Below, piece after piece: positions 17,749 to 25,704 of a stretch of 64,000 nucleotides of DNA. How positions within the stretch are numbered: the stretch's first letter is position 1; every line of letters begins with the position of its first letter. This stretch comes from Phycisphaerae bacterium. GTDB lineage: Bacteria > Planctomycetota > Phycisphaerae > UBA1845 > UTPLA1. The position numbers and the translations under genes are program-made. Under the pieces are notes generated by a model. It was not told the DNA's origin. It saw only the letters and a program-made list of their open reading frames with translations, and did no database searches. The stretch covers positions 248,001-312,000 of the forward strand of contig DATEMU010000001.1 of assembly GCA_035275405.1 (NCBI GenBank), given 5' to 3'.

Positions 17749-19551
17749 TCAACCGCCTTGTCGTATGAGTTCCAGCGCCCGGATCACAATCCCCGCCGGC
17801 GGGAGTTTCTCGACATCGGGCCTGGCCCGTTCCTTCAACTCCACCACCCCCTCCGCCAGCGCCTTCCGCCCGACCGTGATCCGCAATGGGATTCCGATCA
17901 AATCGGCGTCCTTGAACTTAAAGCCCGCCCGTTCATCCCGGTCATCAAAAAGCACGTCGATGCCCGCGGCCGTCAGTTCGTTGTAGATCCGCTCAGCGGT
18001 ATCCATCACCTCTTTTTCACGCGGGTCGAGCGCGACGATCAGCACGGAGAACGGTGCAATCGACGCCGGCCAAACAATCCCGGAATCGTCGCGATGCGCC
18101 TCGATCGCCGCCGCCATGATGCGATTCAGTCCGATACCGTAGCAGCCCATGATGAAGCTCTTGGGCTTGCCGTCGTTGTCGAGAAACGTAGCCTTGAGCG
18201 AGTCGCTGTATTTTGTGCCCAGCTTGAAGACGTGCCCGACCTCGATCGCCTTCTTGAGCCGAATCGGCGACGCGCTCCCCGTTGGCGACAGATCGCCATC
18301 CACGACGGTCCGCACGTCCGCGACGGTCACATTCTCGCCCGTGAGCGGGAAATCGCGTCCGGGGTTCACATTGATCGCGTGGTAGTCCGTTTTGTTCGCC
18401 CCCGTCGCGCCATTGCGCATGACGGCGACCGCCTGATCGATAATGACGCGGCACGCCCCCTTGAGCGAATGCGGTCCGGCGAAGCCGACATCCGCTCCGG
18501 TCAGTTGTCGAATCGTCCCCGGATCGGCTAGTTCGAGTCGCCCGCTGGCGATCCGGTTAAGTTTGTTCTCATTAACTTCATGATCCCCCCGCACTAGCAC
18601 CACAACCGGCAACGAGGCTGGAGATTCGCGGTGTGGGCTTGCTCCTACCTTTGTGCCTTCGTGCCTTTGTGCCTCCGTGCCTACGTAAACCAACGTCTTA
18701 ATCATCTGACTCGGCTTCGTCTTCAGAAAAGCGCACACCTCGTCAATCGTCCGCTGGCTCGGCGTGTGGACCTCGCTCATCGGCAGCATCTCGGCCGTAT
18801 CCTGCGACAAGGGCGCCGCCACGGCCCGCTCGGTGTTCGCCGCATAGTCGCCGTTCTCCGACAGCGCGACCATGTCCTCCCCCGCATCGGTCAGCACCAT
18901 GAACTCGTGCGAGGCGTCGCCGCCGATCGGCCCGCTCTCCGCCTCGACGGCGATGTACGGCAGACCGCAGCGGCTGAAGATGCGGCAATACGCGTCGTAC
19001 ATCTTCTGATAGCCCTCATCGAGGCTCGCCTTGTCGCGGTGGAAGCTGTACGCGTCCTTCATGAGGAACTCGCGCGTCCGCAGGACGCCGCTCTTGGGCC
19101 GCGCCTCCCCGCGGAACTTCACCTGAATCTGGTACAGGTTGATGGGCAGCATCTTGTAGCTGGACAAAAACGCCCGCGCGATCTCCGTGACCGGCTCCTC
19201 GTGCGTGGGGCCCAGCACCGTCTGCGCCCGCCAGTCCCCCTCGTCGCCGTCCTTCACCGGTCGGAGCTTGAGTAGCACCTCGCCCATCGCCGCGGTCCGA
19301 CCGGTCTGCTGCCACAGCTCGATGGGGTGCAGGACGGGCATGTGCAGCTCGATGGCCCCGGCGGCGTTCATCTCCTCACGGACAATGTCCTCAATCTTGC
19401 GGAGCGCGCGATAGCCCAGCGGCAGGTAGCTGTAGATGCCCGCCGCAAGTTGGCGAATCAGCCCGGCCCGGAGCATGAGCTGATGCGATGGGACGACGGC
19501 GTCCTTGGGGACTTCCTTGGTGGTGGGGATCAGGTAACGGGACCAGCGCAT
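17749..19551 (-). CDS. proS: Prolyl-tRNA synthetase, bacterial type
   Basis: 600 residues from the ATG at 19551, which has AGGTG upstream; the in-frame GTG at 19560 is less likely. The enzyme charges tRNA-Pro. The class II core begins 'YLIPTTKEVPKDA', and motif 2 and motif 3 regions are recognisable ('RTREFLMKDAYSFH', 'CYGIGLNRIMAA'). The YbaK-like editing insert of bacterial ProS is present (~225-400). Within it residues ~289-302 ('GTEAQRHEGTKV') are coded by a dispersed tandem repeat at 18645-18685, which explains the extra length over the usual ~570 residues. It converges with the DUF4190-like gene. Confidence 0.95.
   Translation of the reverse strand: MRWSRYLIPTTKEVPKDAVVPSHQLMLRAGLIRQLAAGIYSYLPLGYRALRKIEDIVREEMNAAGAIELHMPVLHPIELWQQTGRTAAMGEVLLKLRPVKDGDEGDWRAQTVLGPTHEEPVTEIARAFLSSYKMLPINLYQIQVKFRGEARPKSGVLRTREFLMKDAYSFHRDKASLDEGYQKMYDAYCRIFSRCGLPYIAVEAESGPIGGDASHEFMVLTDAGEDMVALSENGDYAANTERAVAAPLSQDTAEMLPMSEVHTPSQRTIDEVCAFLKTKPSQMIKTLVYVGTEAQRHEGTKVGASPHRESPASLPVVVLVRGDHEVNENKLNRIASGRLELADPGTIRQLTGADVGFAGPHSLKGACRVIIDQAVAVMRNGATGANKTDYHAINVNPGRDFPLTGENVTVADVRTVVDGDLSPTGSASPIRLKKAIEVGHVFKLGTKYSDSLKATFLDNDGKPKSFIMGCYGIGLNRIMAAAIEAHRDDSGIVWPASIAPFSVLIVALDPREKEVMDTAERIYNELTAAGIDVLFDDRDERAGFKFKDADLIGIPLRITVGRKALAEGVVELKERARPDVEKLPPAGIVIRALELIRQGG
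18645..18685. repeat. GTGCCTTCGT-type tandem repeat inside proS
   Basis: About three and a half units of a ~10-base word (TTTGTGCCTTCGTGCC...), giving 'EAQRHEGTK' in the protein. I recognise it as a common dispersed repeat of planctomycete-type genomes, usually intergenic. Here it lies in frame in an essential gene's editing domain. Confidence 0.6.
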
Positions 19552-19639
19552 GCGGGGCACCTCAAAATGTCGGACTAACTTACGAACCCAGCATTAGTGC
19601 ATGAACCGGCCGATTCCGCAAGCGTAGGATGATCGAGCG

Positions 19640-20230
19640 ATGGATCGCCAAGTGATCATGTGCCAAAGGCGGGTCTTGCGTGCGCTGACGATTTCGGGCG
19701 GCGCGGCGGCGGGCGTCCTCTTCAGCCTGGCCGCGACCAGCTACCGATTCAACTGGTCCCTCGGGGGCGACAAGGCCGATGGCTCCATGCCCACGCCATC
19801 CTGGGGCTGCGCCGCCGAACGCGGCTATTTCTACGTCAATCGCACCTCAGAAAAACTTATCTTTGACGTCGGGGATGAGGGAACCTTCATCCTATCAGTT
19901 CCACCCGATGTCGAGCGGTCGTTTCAACGCCTCTTCGGATTGAGCGCCAGCAAGGAGATTTGGGTCACGGGAAACATCTACGATCCGGACGCCCGGCACG
20001 AATACCATCATCAAACGGTTTGGGTATCCCTGTGGCTTCTGGGCGGGATGTGCGCGGTCCTGCCCCTGGTGCAATGGTCGAGGGGAATGTTCATTCGGCG
20101 AGCAGATAGACTGCGGGATCGCTGCGCGGTCTGCCGTTATTGCCTCCACGGCAATCAAAGCGGCATCTGTCCCGAGTGCGGCGCGTCGATTCCCGACGCG
20201 CAGCGTGCGCTTCTCGGCATCAACCCCTAA
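19640..20230 (+). CDS. Membrane protein with C-terminal zinc ribbon
   Basis: 196 residues. One hydrophobic helix lies near 14-32, an extracytoplasmic region of ~100 residues follows, then a second helix ('VSLWLLGGMCAVLPLVQW') and a C-terminal ribbon 'CAVCRYCLHG ... CPECG'. The ribbon is related to those at 3501-4010 and 38828-39487; the rest is not obviously similar. No function is known to me. It converges with asnA, overlapping by four bases at the stops. Confidence 0.72.
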   Translation: MDRQVIMCQRRVLRALTISGGAAAGVLFSLAATSYRFNWSLGGDKADGSMPTPSWGCAAERGYFYVNRTSEKLIFDVGDEGTFILSVPPDVERSFQRLFGLSASKEIWVTGNIYDPDARHEYHHQTVWVSLWLLGGMCAVLPLVQWSRGMFIRRADRLRDRCAVCRYCLHGNQSGICPECGASIPDAQRALLGINP

Positions 20231-21357
20231 TCCAGGACGAAGATATTTTTCCGCCGGCACATCTCCTTCAACACCTTCGGCCAGACTGTCACACTGACCT
20301 CTCCCAAATGCGCCTTGCGGAGCAGCAGCATGGTCGTCCGCGATTGCCCGATCCTGCCGCCGATGCTCAGCGGAATCTCGTCCTTGAGGATCGCCTGGTG
20401 GTAGGGCAGCTTCAGGAAATCGAGCTGTCGCGTGATCTCCAACTGCATCTTGAGAGTCTCTTTCGTGACGCGAATGCCCATCGACGTCAGCTCGTGCCGC
20501 CGCCGCGTGACCGGGTTCCACACCAGGATGTCGCCGTTCAGCCCGTGCATTGGTTGGCCCGAGACCGAGGCCGTCTCCGTGACCCAATCGTCGTAATCCG
20601 CCGCCCGCAGCTCGTGCGGATAGCCGTCGGTTAGCGTCCAGCCGATCCCGATGATGAAGACCGCCGGGTGCTTTTGCAGGATCGCCGTCTCGCGGGCCTT
20701 CCGCGGCAGGTCGGGATACATGTCGAGGATCTCCTCGGCGTGCAGAAAGACAAGCTCGTCGGGGAGATTCGGGTACCGGTTCGTCCGCAGGGCGGGGAAT
20801 TGCCCCTGGATGAACCCCTCGGCCCCTTTGATGACCTTCCAAATCCTGCGGACCGTATCCTTCAGGAAATTCAGGTTCCTCTGCTCCGGTGTAATCACCT
20901 TTTCCCAATCCCACTGATCCACATAGACGCTGTGATCGTGGTCGAGGAAGTAGTCCTTGCGGACCGCCCGCATGTCCGTGACCAGCCCCTCGCCGACCTT
21001 CATGTCGAATTGCTTGAGGGCCATCCGCTTCCACTTCGTCGCCGCCTGGACGACCTGCGCATCGACGGGGTGCTTGTTGTGGTCGTTGGTGATGTGGAAT
21101 TGAATCGGAGTCCGCGAACCGTCCCGATCGAGGAAATCGTTCACGCCGCTCTCCACGTCGACAATTAGCGGCACCTCGACGCGGATGAGATTCAGTTCCT
21201 TGCACAAGTGATCCTCGATGTAGCGCTTCAATGCCGTGAGCGCGAGTTGCGTCTCCTTGTTCGAAAGGAGCGATCGATAATCCGCCGGCAGGATCTTTTC
21301 GACCTCTTCGTACGTTCCAATGCCCGGTCCGGCGAGATCCGCTTTTTTGTCTGCCAT
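20227..21357 (-). CDS. asnA: Aspartate-ammonia ligase
   Basis: 376 residues from the ATG at 21357, which has GGAGG eight bases upstream. It makes asparagine from aspartate, ammonia and ATP (AMP-forming). The sequence follows AsnA throughout: 'LIRVEVPLIVD', 'IQFHITNDHNKHP', 'DQWDWEKVI', 'SIGGRIGQSR'. It is ~45 residues longer than E. coli AsnA, mostly an N-terminal addition plus a stretch around residues 165-210. AsnA is related to class II tRNA synthetases. A terminator for the upstream operon lies between it and the DUF1579 gene, so asnA probably has its own promoter. Confidence 0.93.
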   Translation of the reverse strand: MADKKADLAGPGIGTYEEVEKILPADYRSLLSNKETQLALTALKRYIEDHLCKELNLIRVEVPLIVDVESGVNDFLDRDGSRTPIQFHITNDHNKHPVDAQVVQAATKWKRMALKQFDMKVGEGLVTDMRAVRKDYFLDHDHSVYVDQWDWEKVITPEQRNLNFLKDTVRRIWKVIKGAEGFIQGQFPALRTNRYPNLPDELVFLHAEEILDMYPDLPRKARETAILQKHPAVFIIGIGWTLTDGYPHELRAADYDDWVTETASVSGQPMHGLNGDILVWNPVTRRRHELTSMGIRVTKETLKMQLEITRQLDFLKLPYHQAILKDEIPLSIGGRIGQSRTTMLLLRKAHLGEVSVTVWPKVLKEMCRRKNIFVLD

Positions 21358-21499
21358 GATGTGTCCTCCAAGGAGTGAAAGGGCGGCTGCACAGGACAAT
21401 ACCGAAGCCGAAACCGTCGGCCCCGGTCTGTTGTTGATGGAGGACCTAGCAAGAGGTGTGCCAGAAACATTCGAGGAGTCGGCGACCCCCCGCCAGACG

Positions 21500-21537
21500 A
21501 AAAAATCAGGCCCACGGACACGCATCCGCGGGCCTGA
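21500..21537 (-). terminator. Rho-independent terminator of the ArsR/SRPBCC operon
   Basis: On the minus strand a 13-base-pair stem (arms 21525-21537 and 21506-21518, one G-U pair, 6-base loop) is followed directly by six U residues (21500-21505). It lies 72 bases after the DUF1579 stop. Confidence 0.8.
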
Positions 21538-21609
21538 GTGGTAACGCCGGAAGGGCGAGCCCGATCTTCCGGCTTCCATACCTGTGGAAAAAGGGCGGCT
21601 AACCTCGAA

Positions 21610-22128
21610 TTACTTGACCCGCGTATAAACGGTCTCGACCACGCGGAATTCCTGACCCCCGCACGAGTCGTACGCCTCAAAGACGTGCCGATCGTCGCCC
21701 TCGATGCGGATCACGAACCGCGTCGGCCGCTTGCCCATCGCGTCATCCATCTCGCAATGAAACGTCAAGGTCTTGCCGTCCGTGCCCATGTCGCCGGTCA
21801 TCAGGTAGACGCCCGTGCCCATGTCGCCCAGCGCGACGCTGACGTATCTTTTTTTGTATACATCGTAGCCGATGATGGTCATCGTCCTCGTCCGCTGGCC
21901 CATGCAGGAGCCCTCGATGTCCGCGACGACAAACCGGCCGTCGAAGGCCAGCTTATTTTCGCTCCGCCCCTTCGATTCGGTCGGCGGGGCCGTCGGGTCC
22001 ATCCACTGCTTGGTAGCCGTCGTCCAATGGCCCACCAGCTTCTCCAGCCCCTTGTGCTCTGGGCCGGGCATGGCGCAGCGCATCCACTCCTGCATCATCT
22101 TCTGTATTGCCGCGGGGTCAGGTTTCAT
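21610..22128 (-). CDS. DUF1579 family protein
   Basis: 172 residues from the ATG at 22128 (GGAG upstream). The pattern 'KLVGHWTTATKQWMDP' and 'GRFVVADIEGSCMG ... TIIGYDVYKKRYVSVALG' matches DUF1579, a lipocalin-like beta-barrel family of unknown function often found beside SRPBCC proteins. It is the last gene of the four-gene operon led by the ArsR-type regulator and is followed by a clear terminator. It has no signal peptide, so it should be cytoplasmic. Confidence 0.82.
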   Translation of the reverse strand: MKPDPAAIQKMMQEWMRCAMPGPEHKGLEKLVGHWTTATKQWMDPTAPPTESKGRSENKLAFDGRFVVADIEGSCMGQRTRTMTIIGYDVYKKRYVSVALGDMGTGVYLMTGDMGTDGKTLTFHCEMDDAMGKRPTRFVIRIEGDDRHVFEAYDSCGGQEFRVVETVYTRVK

Positions 22129-22171
22129 CGTATCTCCTTTTGGCGGCCCCCGTCTCGGGGGCCAATGGATT

Positions 22172-22996
22172 CTATTTCGCCAGCGCGCGATCGAGTACGG
22201 GCATGAGGTCGCGCTCCAAGTTTTCGCACACCTCGCCGGGAAGTCCATACGTCGAGAACCACGTCCAGACCTCCTCCGTCCCCTCCGGCCCGCACGCCTC
22301 GATTCCTAACCGGAAAAACGCGTTGTTCAGATTCGTTACCGTGCCGGAGAATGCCCGCGGCGGCGTGTTCACAGCGACGATACCCTCGATGTGGTGATCT
22401 GTGCCCACGATCTCCAGTCGATAGCGATCGCCTTCCTTCAGGCCTTCGATGCTTCCGCGAAATACCTTTCCCGCGGGTCCGATGAGCCGACTCGCCGTTT
22501 GAGCGACCGACAGGCTTGTTGGCTTCTTCGACCAAACGACGCGCCGGTCTCGGCCGCGATGGTTCTCGAGATAATGCCGCAGGCCACGCAGCTCAAAGGC
22601 CCAACCGCCGGAGACCCCGTCGTATTCCTTGTCCCATTTGGCGTCCTTACCGAAGCCGGAATGCACAACGCGCAGGATCGTCCTCCCGCTACGGCCTTCA
22701 AGGTGGTAATCGACGGCGATCCTCTGGCGCTCGACATCCGGCGCGCCCGCATCCCAGGTCGGCCAGCCGGTCCGCAGGTGCTTGTTCGGCTCCCAGACCT
22801 GGATCGGCGATTCCCCTTCAAACGGCGGGCCCCACGAGGTCCAGATGCTGCCGCCCACGCCCGGCTTGACCTTGGCATTCAGCGGGAACCAGCGCGTCAG
22901 TTCCAGTGAATCCGTCAACGCCTTCCACACGGCCTCGGGAGGGGCGTTGATTCCCAGTTGCATCTCAAACGATCGGGTATCGGGTTTCGTTTCCAT
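22172..22996 (-). CDS. SRPBCC (AHSA1-like) domain protein, second of a tandem pair
   Basis: 274 residues from the ATG at 22996 (GGAG eight bases before it). The alternative ATG at 23140 would add a hydrophobic N-terminus, which I judge less likely because AHSA1-like proteins are cytoplasmic. The fold signature is 'INAPPEAVWKALTDSLELTRWFP', then 'LRVVHSGFG' and 'GWAFELRGLRHYLENH'. A second, weaker SRPBCC-like half follows (residues ~165-274). It is paralogous along its whole length to the preceding gene, so this is a tandem duplication. The ligand is unknown. Confidence 0.82.
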   Translation of the reverse strand: METKPDTRSFEMQLGINAPPEAVWKALTDSLELTRWFPLNAKVKPGVGGSIWTSWGPPFEGESPIQVWEPNKHLRTGWPTWDAGAPDVERQRIAVDYHLEGRSGRTILRVVHSGFGKDAKWDKEYDGVSGGWAFELRGLRHYLENHRGRDRRVVWSKKPTSLSVAQTASRLIGPAGKVFRGSIEGLKEGDRYRLEIVGTDHHIEGIVAVNTPPRAFSGTVTNLNNAFFRLGIEACGPEGTEEVWTWFSTYGLPGEVCENLERDLMPVLDRALAK

Positions 22997-23171
22997 AGGG
23001 TTTGCTCCTTGGATTTCTTGCAGGATTGGGTTGTCGGCTCGCGCGTCAACGGGAGGGTCGGCGACGGCGTACTGCGGCGGTTCGTAAAACAAAGCGCTGA
23101 AGGCTACCGCTATTTTCATTACGATTCGGTACATAAACATACGTCTCTCTCCGGCTCGCCTCTGATTGCCT

Positions 23172-24020
23172 CTATGTCTCCGCGAAAAGCGTGTGGAGCA
23201 ACCCGTCGAAGCGGGTTTGCAATTCCGCAACTCGTTCCTGCGGCACGGCATAGGTCCCCATGAAAAAGTTCACGTCGCGGCGATTGAAGAGCGTCAATTC
23301 TTCAATGTGCAGCCGCATCCACGCGTCGTTCAGGTTCGTAACCGTCGCGGAAAAGCCCTTGGGCGGCTTCCAGGCATGTACCACGCCTTCGAGCCGATCG
23401 CCTGCCGCCGTCGTGAACGCGTATCGCGCATCGGCCTGCGACGGGGCCGGGTGTTCGACTTGCAGCAACCCGGCGGGGCTCATCAACTTGCCCCACGCTT
23501 CCTCGATCGAAACGTGCGGAATCGCCACGCGGCAATAAATGCAGCGCCGCGGCGTGCCCCGATGGCGCTCCAGGTAGAGCTTGAGACCAGCGAGCTGAAA
23601 ATCCCAGCCGCTCACCGTCCCGTCGTATTGCGAATCCCACGAAGCGTCCGCTGCAAAGCCGGAGTGAACCAGCCGCAGTACCGTTTCGCCGCCGCGCGAT
23701 TCGAGCGTGTATTCGACGGCGACTTGATAGGGGATCTTGAACGGCGGCTCCGGCTCACCCGGCTTGGCGGGCGGCGTCGGTTCGACATAGATCAGCTTCA
23801 GCCGCTTGTTCGGCTCCCACGCCGCGATGGGCGTCTCGTGTTGCCAGTCGGTCTTCCACGCCATCCACATCGAGCCGCCTTCACCCGGTTTGACCCGGGC
23901 TTCGAGCGGGAACCAACGCGTCAACTCCTCCGCGTCCGTCAGTGCCTTCCACACGGCCTCAACGGGCGCGAGGACGCGAATCTCCTTTTCAATTGATCGC
24001 GGGCCTTTATCGTTGCTCAT
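23172..24020 (-). CDS. SRPBCC (AHSA1-like) domain protein, first of a tandem pair
   Basis: 282 residues from the ATG at 24020. It has the same architecture as the neighbour at 22172-22996: 'VLAPVEAVWKALTDAEELTRWFP', 'LRLVHSGFAAD', 'GWDFQLAGLKLYLERH', then a second half with a related fold. AHSA1-type SRPBCC proteins have a hydrophobic cavity for lipids or other small molecules and are often placed next to an ArsR-family repressor, as here. A hairpin repeat lies between this gene and the regulator (24037-24057). The actual ligand cannot be read from sequence. Confidence 0.83.
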   Translation of the reverse strand: MSNDKGPRSIEKEIRVLAPVEAVWKALTDAEELTRWFPLEARVKPGEGGSMWMAWKTDWQHETPIAAWEPNKRLKLIYVEPTPPAKPGEPEPPFKIPYQVAVEYTLESRGGETVLRLVHSGFAADASWDSQYDGTVSGWDFQLAGLKLYLERHRGTPRRCIYCRVAIPHVSIEEAWGKLMSPAGLLQVEHPAPSQADARYAFTTAAGDRLEGVVHAWKPPKGFSATVTNLNDAWMRLHIEELTLFNRRDVNFFMGTYAVPQERVAELQTRFDGLLHTLFAET

Positions 24021-24036
24021 GGGGATCTCTTGTGTG

Positions 24037-24057
24037 GCACCGGCTAATAGCCGGTGC
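24037..24057. repeat. Hairpin-forming dispersed repeat in operon gap
   Basis: Perfect 9-base-pair hairpin GCACCGGCT-AAT-AGCCGGTGC between the regulator stop and the first SRPBCC start. It resembles 'accggct...agccggt' repeats common in planctomycetes. It could affect message stability or expression ratio. Confidence 0.6.
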
Positions 24058-24068
24058 AAAACTGGCAC

Positions 24069-24713
24069 TTATGCTTCTCGTTTTGACTTTTTGATAGTTT
24101 GACTTTTCGGCGTTTCTTCCTCGCCCTTCGTAATCGCCGGGTACCCCCCGACGAAAAACCGATACAGCCGCCCACCCGGCGCGGTCTCGTGGTGATACTT
24201 CGCCGTCAACCGCGCCACCTCTTGCGTAAGCTCCTCCGCGAAGCCATTACGATCTTCGGCACTGGCAAAGCGAATATCCGCCTGCAAATTGAACGTCGGC
24301 AACGGCTGTTTCGCCTTGTCCGCGCGATGTTGAAGGATAGCCAGTTCGCGAATGGTCCGCGCTGCGACCGCGACCATGTACCCAGATGAAAAGCGATCCG
24401 GGATGCGGCTGGGGTCCGATGCCAGAGACCCCAGTACCTCCGGGCTGATCAGATAGCTCCGTGCGGTCGCCTGCACGATCCGCTCCAGGCAGTTGCCCTT
24501 GCGCTGTTGCTTCACAAACCGGACAAGACCGTTTTTTTCGAGTTCACGAAGATGGTAGTTGATCTTCTGTCGCGGCAGCCCCATCTCCCGCGCCAGCCCC
24601 GTCGCCGAATTCGGCTCGGCCAGCCGGCCCACGAGCCGGAGCCGAATGGGATGCAGCAATACGGCCCCTTGGTCGGGCTGTTGCAGGACTTGAATGGCGG
24701 CGGAACTGGACAT
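24069..24713 (-). CDS. ArsR-type winged-helix transcriptional regulator
   Basis: 214 residues. The N-terminal winged helix (~20-85) reads 'LLHPIRLRLVGRLAEP', 'GLAREMGLPRQKINYHLREL' and 'KNGLVRFV', typical of ArsR-family repressors. The rest (~90-200) is a helical/beta domain with no recognised family. No metal-binding cysteines are seen, so a metal sensor is unlikely. The last residues, 'PKSQTIKKSKREA', are coded by an AT-rich repeat. It heads an operon with two SRPBCC genes and a DUF1579 gene. The promoter carries a perfect palindrome, so autoregulation is likely. Confidence 0.82.
   Translation of the reverse strand: MSSSAAIQVLQQPDQGAVLLHPIRLRLVGRLAEPNSATGLAREMGLPRQKINYHLRELEKNGLVRFVKQQRKGNCLERIVQATARSYLISPEVLGSLASDPSRIPDRFSSGYMVAVAARTIRELAILQHRADKAKQPLPTFNLQADIRFASAEDRNGFAEELTQEVARLTAKYHHETAPGGRLYRFFVGGYPAITKGEEETPKSQTIKKSKREA
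24080..24108. repeat. AAAGTCAAA-type repeat at the 3' end of the regulator gene
   Basis: On the minus strand AAAAGTCAAAC..TCAAAAAGTCAAAAC, the same word family as in rimO (9086-9160). It supplies the C-terminal tail of the regulator. Confidence 0.5.
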
Positions 24714-24730
24714 CTTCGTTTACCGACATT

Positions 24731-24761
24731 ATTATATGTCTTGACAATATTAGTTGTCAAG
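24731..24761 (-). promoter_or_regulatory. Consensus promoter overlapped by a palindromic operator
   Basis: Minus strand: TTGACA (24760-24755), 18 bases, TATAAT (24736-24731), both perfect. A perfect inverted repeat CTTGACAA-N6-TTGTCAAG (24740-24761) covers the -35 box and most of the spacer. The regulator ATG lies only 17 bases after the -10. A bound dimer would block RNA polymerase, the usual ArsR mode. Confidence 0.8.
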
Positions 24762-24887
24762 CGATTTTCGGCTATTTTCTTGAAGAATCTCTCGTGGGGG
24801 AAACTCAATGCTCCGATCCACCGACGGCGCAAAGGCTTAGGGAAAACCCCACCGCTGTGGCCGTTGCCGCTGACGAATTGAACGGGT

Positions 24888-25424
24888 CTATCGCGGCGCT
24901 GGGGGCGCGAGGATCGACAAATACGCTTCCCACGGTCCGGTCTCGGCTTTGTATTGGTACGCCAATACCTTGCAGATTTGGGAGATGTGGTTGAGGTCGT
25001 GCACCGTCCAGGTCGCCAAAAGCTGCGCAAGCGTGACCGGCCCCAGCGCCGGATGCGTCCCGCGCTTGGCCAGGTTTTCCGGCGTCAGCGTCAGCGCCCG
25101 CAGTGCGGCAATGTTCTCCTCCCGCAGTTTGCCGAACAAATCAACCAAATCCGGGAGCTTTTTCTCGCGGCACATCACGGAATGACCGTCGCGATCAAAC
25201 GGCTGAAACGGCGGCGATTCCCCGCGATCCAGGATATGCCGCGCCCGCGGCACCCAGTCCGTCCGCTCGCCGTGGATCAAGTGTCCGACCACCTCATGCG
25301 GCGACCACGTCCCCGGCCCGTAATTCGCGTACCACCACGCCTCCGGCAACTCGACCAGCAACGCACGGATGATACGCGGCATCCGGGCAAGAATCGCCAT
25401 GGATTCGTCAACAGAGAATTTCAT
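24888..25424 (-). CDS. DinB-like four-helix protein
   Basis: 178 residues, GAGG six bases before the ATG. The helical bundle pattern of DinB/YfiT proteins is clear: 'PEAWWYANYGPGTWSPHEVVGHLIHGERTDW' region with a metal-type His, and 'WTVHDLNHISQICKVLAYQY' near the C-terminus supplying the second and third His. Family members are metal-dependent, some acting as thiol transferases, but most have no assigned role. It lies on the same strand upstream of the ArsR promoter and is not obviously part of that operon. Confidence 0.85.
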   Translation of the reverse strand: MKFSVDESMAILARMPRIIRALLVELPEAWWYANYGPGTWSPHEVVGHLIHGERTDWVPRARHILDRGESPPFQPFDRDGHSVMCREKKLPDLVDLFGKLREENIAALRALTLTPENLAKRGTHPALGPVTLAQLLATWTVHDLNHISQICKVLAYQYKAETGPWEAYLSILAPPAPR

Positions 25425-25522
25425 GCGTAGCCTCTTTGCTCTGAGGATGGAGCGATGGAACAGTTCGCGGTAAACGGCTTGGAGATATTACTCCCAGGAA
25501 GGGCGGGGGGGTTCGATCAAAC

Positions 25523-25594
25523 AGCGGGCGACGCGACTCGAACGCGCAACATCTAGCTTGGAAGGCTAGTGCTCTACCATTGAGCTACACCCGC
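25523..25594 (-). tRNA. tRNA-Gly (anticodon TCC)
   Basis: The minus strand folds into a full cloverleaf: acceptor GCGGGTG/CGCCCGC with one G-U pair, D arm GCTC...GAGC, anticodon loop CTTCCAA giving TCC, T arm GCGCG-TTCGAGT-CGCGT, discriminator U. The CCA is not encoded. Confidence 0.96.
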
Positions 25595-25604
25595 GCGATC
25601 CGGC

Positions 25605-25634
25605 ATTTTAGCACGGTGATCATCGACCTTGCAA
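25605..25634 (-). promoter_or_regulatory. Promoter of tRNA-Gly
   Basis: Minus strand TTGCAA (25634-25629), 18 bases, TAAAAT (25610-25605), ending 10 bases before the tRNA. Confidence 0.55.
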
Positions 25635-25704
25635 CCGATGCGTCACGACGGGGGCGATCCCCCGGGCTGGTGAGGTTCGCAAGAACCGGTAGAATCCGGT
25701 CGCA

